Source: Sphingomonas sp. A2-49 (GTDB lineage Bacteria > Pseudomonadota > Alphaproteobacteria > Sphingomonadales > Sphingomonadaceae). Taken from it: a DNA stretch of 64,000 bases. Numbering within the stretch: the first letter of the stretch is position 1; every line of letters begins with the position of its first letter. The DNA lies in assembly GCF_025548555.1 (NCBI RefSeq), contig NZ_JAJLPA010000020.1, forward strand, positions 1 through 64,000. The letters run 5' to 3'. This document shows positions 59,207-64,000 of the stretch, piece by piece. The notes under the pieces were generated by a model, which ran no database searches, was not told the origin of the DNA, and worked only from the letters and a program-made list of their open reading frames with translations. Position numbers and translations under genes: made by a program.

Positions 59207-59710
59207 ATGTCGACCCCGGAAGATCTCAAGGACGTGTACGTCGATGAGCTGAAGGACCTATGGTCCGCCAACGATCAGATGCTGAAGGTGCTCAAGAAGA
59301 TCACGACGAAGGCGTCGGATCCCGCGCTTAAGGAGATGCTCGGCAAGTCCCACGAGGGCATCACCAAGCACACCGCCGTGCTGAAGGAGCTGATCGCAGG
59401 CCAGGACGAGAAGGTCTCGAAGGAACATTGCAAGGGCATGGAGGGCCTAGCCGCCGAGGCGACGAAGCACGTTCTTGAGGAAGGACCCGAGAAGGGATCA
59501 GTGCTCGACGTCATCATCATCGCGCAGTACCAACGGATGACCCACTACGGCATCGCCGGGTTCGGCACGGCGGCCGCTTACGCCAAGGCGCTCGGCCTCA
59601 AGGACGACAACAAGGCGCTGCGCGAGGCCACCAAGGAGATCTACGGTGGCGACGAGTACATGACCAAGCTCGCCGAGAGCTCGGTGAACCTGCAGGCCGA
59701 AGCCGCCTGA
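59207..59710 (+). CDS. YciE/YciF-like ferritin-fold protein (DUF892)
   Basis: 167 residues from the ATG at 59207 with GGAGG upstream. The classic DUF892 start (EDLKDVYVDELKDLWSANDQML), then MLGKSHEGITKHTAVLKELI, VIIIAQYQRMTHYGIAGFGTAAAYAKALG and a final helix. The Glu/His positions of the di-iron-type site are retained. Known as general-stress proteins. Compared with the DUF892 gene at 14889 this one is closer to the YciF prototype. Confidence 0.92.
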   Translation: MSTPEDLKDVYVDELKDLWSANDQMLKVLKKITTKASDPALKEMLGKSHEGITKHTAVLKELIAGQDEKVSKEHCKGMEGLAAEATKHVLEEGPEKGSVLDVIIIAQYQRMTHYGIAGFGTAAAYAKALGLKDDNKALREATKEIYGGDEYMTKLAESSVNLQAEAA

Positions 59711-59727
59711 TTATCACGCTCGGACGT

Positions 59728-59746
59728 CCGTCCAGTCGTTGGACGG
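59728..59746. terminator. Hairpin between convergent genes
   Basis: CCGTCCA (59728-59734) pairs with TGGACGG (59740-59746), 5-base loop, in the 78-bp gap between the DUF892 and antiporter genes. It could serve both directions. Confidence 0.45.
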
Positions 59747-59788
59747 GCGTCACGGTCGTGATCGCGAACGGGCCTCGGCCGCGGGACG

Positions 59789-61057
59789 CTACGCTCCTAC
59801 GGCCGGTGGTTCGTCCTTGTCGGGATCTCGTCCATGCTGCCGATCGAGCAGACGCATTATCGGCGTGACGGTCAGGCCGTGTAGAACCACGGAGAACAGG
59901 ACGACCATCCCGACCAAACCCCAGAGCTTTTCCGCCCCGGCGACGTCCATGTGGTTGAGGCCGTAGGCGAGATAGTAGATCGAGCCGACACCCCGGATGC
60001 CGAAGAAGGCGAGCGTCAGCTTCTCGGAGCGATCCGCGTCGTGCCCGGTCAGGCCGATCAGGCCAGTGACTGGCCGGATGATGAGCAGGATCGCGAGTGC
60101 GACGAGTACGTCGACGAGAGACACGTTGGCGAGCAGGCCGCTGACCAGCGCACCGCCGAAGAGCAGCAGCAGCACCATCATCGCGAGCCGCTCGATCTGC
60201 TCGGTGACGTCGTGCATGTCGTGATGGAAGTCGTGGCTGCGGTGGGTGCCCCGGAACGTCAGCGCGGTCACGAATACGGCCAGGAAGCCGTAGCAGTGGA
60301 TGATCTCGGTGAAGCCGTAGGAGATGCACGTCGCCGCCAACGCGATCAGCCCGTCCCCGGTCTGGGCGAGCTTGGTCTGGGCGGGCACGTGGAAGGTCAG
60401 CCATCCGAACGCGCGCCCGATCAGCCAGCCTGCCCCCACGCCCGCACCGATTTCCCAAAGCACCCGGTAGCTCAGCCACTCGCCCAGCCATGGCCTGCCC
60501 GTTCCGGCGGCGGCAGCGAGCGCGATCGCGAGGTGGACGAAGGGAAAGGCGAAGCCGTCGTTTAGGCCGGCCTCGGAGGTAAGGCCGAAGCGTACCTCGT
60601 CCTCGTCCTCGCTCTTCGGAGGCCCCACCTGGATATCGGCCGCCAGCACCGGGTCCGTCGGTGCCAGGCTCGCGGCAAGGAGGAGGGCAATGGCCCATGG
60701 CAGGCCCATTCCCCAGGCCACGACCGCTGCGATCGCAAGGATGCCGAGCGGCATCGTGATCGCCAGCAGCCGCCACGTGACCGCCCAGTCGCGCCACCGG
60801 AACACGCGGTCGATCTTCAGTCCCGCTCCCATCAACGCGATGATCACGACAAACTCGGTGAACCGTTCGGTGATCTCGGGGTACAGGATCGGCAGCGGTC
60901 GCAGCGTCACCTGCGGCAAGGAGAAGAGCGCCGCTCCCAACGCGATGCAGACGATCGGAAGGGACAGCGGCAGCTTGCGGAGGGCTAGCGGCAGCCACAC
61001 CACCAATGCGGTCAGCAGTCCAAATCCGGTGAGAACCAGGATGTACGGGTCTGGCAT
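59789..61057 (-). CDS. Na+/H+ antiporter, CPA1 family
   Basis: 422 residues from the ATG at 61057; a GTG at 61075 is an alternative start. About 12 membrane helices. Family motifs: SLAPTDPVLAADIQVGP (the substrate-site Thr-Asp-Pro), SEAGLNDGFAFPFVHLA (the essential Asp after Asn-Asp), and GIRGVGSIYYLAYGLN. CPA1 antiporters exchange Na+ (or K+) for H+ at the inner membrane. It faces away from the K+ channel gene at 61372, forming an ion-homeostasis pair. Confidence 0.92.
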   Translation of the reverse strand: MPDPYILVLTGFGLLTALVVWLPLALRKLPLSLPIVCIALGAALFSLPQVTLRPLPILYPEITERFTEFVVIIALMGAGLKIDRVFRWRDWAVTWRLLAITMPLGILAIAAVVAWGMGLPWAIALLLAASLAPTDPVLAADIQVGPPKSEDEDEVRFGLTSEAGLNDGFAFPFVHLAIALAAAAGTGRPWLGEWLSYRVLWEIGAGVGAGWLIGRAFGWLTFHVPAQTKLAQTGDGLIALAATCISYGFTEIIHCYGFLAVFVTALTFRGTHRSHDFHHDMHDVTEQIERLAMMVLLLLFGGALVSGLLANVSLVDVLVALAILLIIRPVTGLIGLTGHDADRSEKLTLAFFGIRGVGSIYYLAYGLNHMDVAGAEKLWGLVGMVVLFSVVLHGLTVTPIMRLLDRQHGRDPDKDEPPAVGA

Positions 61058-61371
61058 TGCGGAGGAGGCGATCACATCGATTTCCGATCAGCAGACAGGC
61101 GGACGGAGCGCCCCGCGGCGATCTGACTTGTCGCTGATGAACGAAGGACGATCGGGATGGCTCCGTTTCCCCACTCCTCGACGCTTGGTGAGGGCGGCCA
61201 TGTTTGTCCGGCTTGCCTGGCGGAACGCCACTTCGTGGGCCCCACTCCCCGCCCGGAAGGCCTTGCTCCCGACGTATCCGTCGGGGAAGGTGGAGGAATG
61301 CACCACGTCTCCATCGACACCGCCCCGTGAGACGTCGTCGGCTGGAACGGCCTGCCTTGACGCCGGGGCGC
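61058..61371. other. Promoter gap of the divergent ion-transport genes
   Basis: About 310 bp between the divergent antiporter and K+ channel genes. No gene supported; both promoters must lie here. Confidence 0.4.
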
Positions 61372-62403
61372 ATGGCGGCCCGCTCCGCCGTGCTCGCCGT
61401 ACGCCCGCGCTTCTATCGTCCGGGGCGGCTCAGCCCCCTTACGACGCTGGCGATCCGCGGGGTCGCGGTGCTGGTGCTGGTCGGCATCGCGCTGGGCGGA
61501 CATTGGATAGATCGCGCCGGACTCAGGGACAACACCGATGGCGTGGTGAGCTTCCTCGACATCGTCTACTTCACCGTGATCACCGTGACCACGGTGGGAT
61601 ACGGGGACATCGTGCCGGTCAGCAACTCCGCGCGCATGTTCGACACCTTCGTCGTCACGCCGATCCGCATTTTCGTGTTTTTGATCTTCCTGGGCAGCGC
61701 CTACAGCTTCATGCTGAGGCAGGGATGGGAACGGTGGCGCATGAGCCTCGTCAGGCATGGGTTGAAGGATCACGTCATCGTCTGCGGCTACGGCCGGTCG
61801 GGCTCAGCCGCGGTCGGCGAATTGCTCGAACGGGGCCACCCGCCCGAATGCATCGTCGTGGTGGACGAGAACGCCGGCCGTCTGCGCCTCGCGGAGGAGC
61901 TGGGTGTCGCCACGGTCGAAGGCGACGCGACCCACAACAAGGTGCTGGAAATCGCCAAGGTCGACGCCGCCTATAGCGCCATAGTCTGCCCTGGCCGTGA
62001 CGATACTGCAGTGCTGATCATCCTCACCTGTCGCCGGCTCGCACCCCATGCCGGAGTTGCGGTCTCGATCGCCGCGATCGAGAACGAGCTGCTGGCCCGC
62101 GACGCTGGTGCCAGCATCATCGTCAACCCGGTCAGCTTCGGCGGGCAGCTGCTCGCCCAGTGCACCACCGGACCGCACGTCGCCGACTACGTCACGGACC
62201 TGGTGACGCGGACCGGTCGGATCGAACTGCGCGAACGTGTCGTGACGGCGGAAGAGGTCGGCAGGTCGCCGCGCGATATCGTCGGGAGCCAGATCGTGCG
62301 GATCTACCGCAACGACCAGGCGATCGAGGTGGCACGGGCCGATGACCAGCGCCTGCTGGCAGGTGATTGGATCATCGAGTTAATCGAGGGCAAGCAGGCT
62401 TAG
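61372..62403 (+). CDS. Two-TM potassium channel with RCK (TrkA-N) domain
   Basis: 343 residues from the ATG at 61372. Two transmembrane helices surround the pore: IRGVAVLVLVGIALGGHWI, the K+ selectivity filter TVTTVGYGD, and IRIFVFLIFLGSAYSFML. The RCK domain follows with the Rossmann loop VIVCGYGRSGSAAVGELLERG, ECIVVVDEN, VEGDATHNKVLEIAKV, and a TrkA-C-like end (SPRDIVGSQIVRIYRND). Such channels pass K+ under control of a nucleotide or cation bound by the RCK ring. It is divergent from the CPA1 antiporter. Confidence 0.92.
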   Translation: MAARSAVLAVRPRFYRPGRLSPLTTLAIRGVAVLVLVGIALGGHWIDRAGLRDNTDGVVSFLDIVYFTVITVTTVGYGDIVPVSNSARMFDTFVVTPIRIFVFLIFLGSAYSFMLRQGWERWRMSLVRHGLKDHVIVCGYGRSGSAAVGELLERGHPPECIVVVDENAGRLRLAEELGVATVEGDATHNKVLEIAKVDAAYSAIVCPGRDDTAVLIILTCRRLAPHAGVAVSIAAIENELLARDAGASIIVNPVSFGGQLLAQCTTGPHVADYVTDLVTRTGRIELRERVVTAEEVGRSPRDIVGSQIVRIYRNDQAIEVARADDQRLLAGDWIIELIEGKQA

Positions 62404-62625
62404 GGAGGATCCGCAGCCGGACGTTCAGCGCCGCCGGTCCTCTGGATCGAACGTTCGTCAGACCGCGTGGACTGCGCTCGCCCGCGGACAGCCGGAACGT
62501 TCATCGTCCGCCCGACGTCGCCTGCTGCGGCTAAGGGTGGATCTAGTCGCCACCCGCACGCCTGCGACCAACTGATAATGGCAGGCTTTCAATTACGTCG
62601 TCTGCCGGTACGAAGCTGATGTGCC

Positions 62626-62952
62626 TCAACCGCCAGGCCTGCTTCGGATCGCCGGGTAGTCTGCCGGGTTCAGCATAGGTTCCGGGGGCGTCGCTCCTAT
62701 GATCTGCGCTTCGATCAATCGACCGGTCTCGCGCAGATGGACCTTCGCACCCGGGAAGCAGGCGTCGATATCGGCATAGAGGACGCTGGCGTCCTCGGCG
62801 ACTTCGGTCCCGTCGAGCACACGAGTAGCACCGTCGACGAACTCGGCCGAAGCTGAGCGTAGCGCCCATACGCCGTCGTTCAGGATGTCGAGCGAGATCA
62901 GGCCGGCAGCCAGTGCATCGGCCCACCAGTAGCCCATGCCGATGCCGGTTTT
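62626..62952 (-). pseudogene. C-terminal fragment of a CDF-type cation transporter
   Basis: The frame reads MGYWWADALAAGLISLDILNDGVWALRSASAEFVDG, ending as an acidic soluble region (LYADIDACFPGAKVHLRETGRLIEAQIIG). That is the last transmembrane helix and cytosolic domain of a cation diffusion facilitator. The N-terminal five helices are missing; IS110-type sequence begins immediately upstream. The match is reasonable but not certain. Confidence 0.55.
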
Positions 62953-63242
62953 TGACGTCCTCCCTGTTTCTTCATCCAATTTGAGTGAGAGTTTTCCGGC
63001 CCTTTGAAGCCTGCGGGCAAGGAGCTGGACATAAAGAAGACGAGGCACACCGTGAACTGATTAGGTGGATGCCCCCTTCGAGCGGCGTCGTATGATGCCG
63101 GACCGGCACCGGAAGGTGCCAAGCGAAGGAGGAGCAGATGACCGACGTCCACATCCTCGCCATCGACCTGGCGAAGCGCAGCTTCCAGATCTGCGCGACA
63201 GCGCTGGGAGGAGCGCGTATGGATGCCCCCGGTTTTGCAAGG
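62953..63242 (+). mobile_element. Broken 5' end of an IS110-type element
   Basis: It contains an ATG at 63138 with a GAAGGAGGAG ribosome site and the typical IS110 start (MTDVHILAIDLAKRSFQICA, with the first catalytic-type Asp), then runs out of similarity after about 24 codons and stops at 63242. GGATGCCCCC occurs on both sides (63064 and 63223), perhaps related to its ends. Confidence 0.6.
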
Positions 63243-63507
63243 TGATTTTCCGACGTTTTGGCGGCTCGGCGCGTATATCGCTCGTGTGTCAGACCTGTTC
63301 GCGTGGCTCATCGTTTGCCACTGGCCGGTATGCAGTTCGAAGAACGCGGTCCACATCGGTTCAGAGAGCTACGATGCTCGCGCCCCGGGACTGGTTTCCA
63401 CGTCCTAAACATTGAAATCCTTGCCGCATAATCGTCAGTTGATCTCCTTGCGAGGGCCGCGAAGCCCTCAGGCGCTTACCGGTTCGCTTCAGAGGAAGAC
63501 GACCGGC
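63243..63507. other. Gap between two IS110-type fragments
   Basis: No supported gene; probably the 3' end region of the IS110-type element on the minus strand. Confidence 0.35.
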
Positions 63508-64000
63508 TTACGCCATCCGATAATTCTCTTCTCGCGCCATCATCGCCTAGATCATACGCGCCATCTTGTTCGCCAAGGCGACCGCCGCCACCATTCGCGG
63601 CTTGCGACCGAGCACATGGCCAAGCCAGTTGTCGGGCAGGACGCCTTTGCGGACGATCCATCTGATCCGGCTCATCGCGCCGACGATCAGCAGCTTGCGG
63701 ATATCGGCCTGCCCCATCTTGCTGACCGAGCCGAGCCGCGTTTTGCCGCCGGTGGACCGCTGTCGCGGGACCAGGCCCAGCCACGCGGCGAAGTTCCTGC
63801 CGCTTGCAAAGGTCCGCAGATCCGGAGCGAAGGCCATGATCGTGCCCGCGGTCACTGGGCCGACCCCCGGCACCGTACACAGCCGACGCAGGGCGTCGTC
63901 AACCTTGGTCGAGTGAACAAGCTTCGAGTGCAGCTCCTCGATCTTGTTCGTGAGCAACGCGATCTGGTCCAGGTAGAGGCGTGCGATATCGCGAACCGCA
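63508..64000 (-). pseudogene. IS110-family transposase, C-terminal part, amber near the end
   Basis: Runs off the right edge. It has the C-terminal Transposase_20 domain: RLCTVPGVGPVTAGTIMAFAPDLRTF, NFAAWLGLVPRQRSTGGKTRLGSVSKMGQADIRKLLI and NKMARMI, then TAG at 63547-63549 where family members have Trp, then AMMAREENYRMA to TAA at 63508. The Leu/Ile coiled coil (YLDQIALLTNKIEELHSKL) precedes it. One TGG-to-TAG change explains the stop; the short lost tail may be tolerable. Confidence 0.85.

Noticed and set aside
58672..59247. Open frames in the 58.6-59.2 kb gap as genes
   Set aside because: No ribosome sites, no motifs and skewed composition on both strands.
59598..61373. Long frame of 591 codons overlapping the antiporter on the same strand
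   Set aside because: Arg/Gly-rich frame-shifted shadow; the antiporter frame contains all family motifs.
48374..63549. Amber recoding as an established feature
   Set aside because: Three TAG-interrupted genes are equally explained by ordinary decay (two of them are mobile-element remnants), and TAG is also used as a normal stop in the window.

Overview
The window is GC-rich, densely coded DNA that looks like chromosome (or a large chromid) from an alphaproteobacterium, most likely a sphingomonad. This is an inference from the S21 protein sequence, the DUF3489-DUF2924-serine recombinase cassette, the DUF5818-like small protein, the LOV and BLUF photosensors and the many stress genes. No rRNA or tRNA gene and no CRISPR array was seen.

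Layout. 0-4.4 kb: recombinase cassette, then a BLUF blue-light sensor with a small partner. 4.4-10.1 kb: a 5.4 kb block (MFS carrier, HPP protein, ClC channel, MarR regulator, small membrane protein) bracketed by two almost identical 189-bp elements with terminal inverted repeats; three copies of one MarR-type operator lie inside. 10.1-17.1 kb: a carbohydrate group (large uncharacterised protein, SDR, GH130), then an overlapping YciF-like / histidine phosphatase / NAD(P)HX dehydratase operon. 17.2-25.5 kb: a truncated Crp/Fnr regulator, xth, ligD and small stress genes, a broken second DNA ligase next to an IS3-family element, rpsU, and an intact IS407-type element with a 4-bp target duplication.

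25.5-44 kb: S9 peptidase, CPBP protease, GH27 alpha-galactosidase, HNH nuclease, radical SAM (SPL family) plus metallophosphoesterase, an oxidoreductase group beside a frameshifted HxlR regulator, small membrane proteins, and a chromate operon (chrB-like, chrA, porin). 44-54 kb is a signalling region: LOV hybrid histidine kinase, REC-GAF protein, and a three-gene operon of FixJ-type regulator, KaiC-like double ATPase and histidine kinase with an N-terminal pseudo-receiver-like domain. 54-64 kb: VOC protein, lipoproteins, integrase remnant, DUF2383 and DUF892 stress proteins, Na+/H+ antiporter, K+ channel with RCK domain, and broken transporter and IS110 sequences at the right edge.

The two most interesting things are the KaiC/pseudo-receiver kinase/FixJ operon, which may be a KaiB-less timing or state-sensing module, and a family of about 16 bipartite intergenic repeats (about 60-67 bp) between 25.5 and 57.8 kb that all read in the same direction. 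Several genes carry single disabling lesions (amber codons in cupin, integrase and IS110 transposase; frameshift in hxlR), so parts of the region are decaying. All family assignments come from reading motifs by eye; no database search was run.
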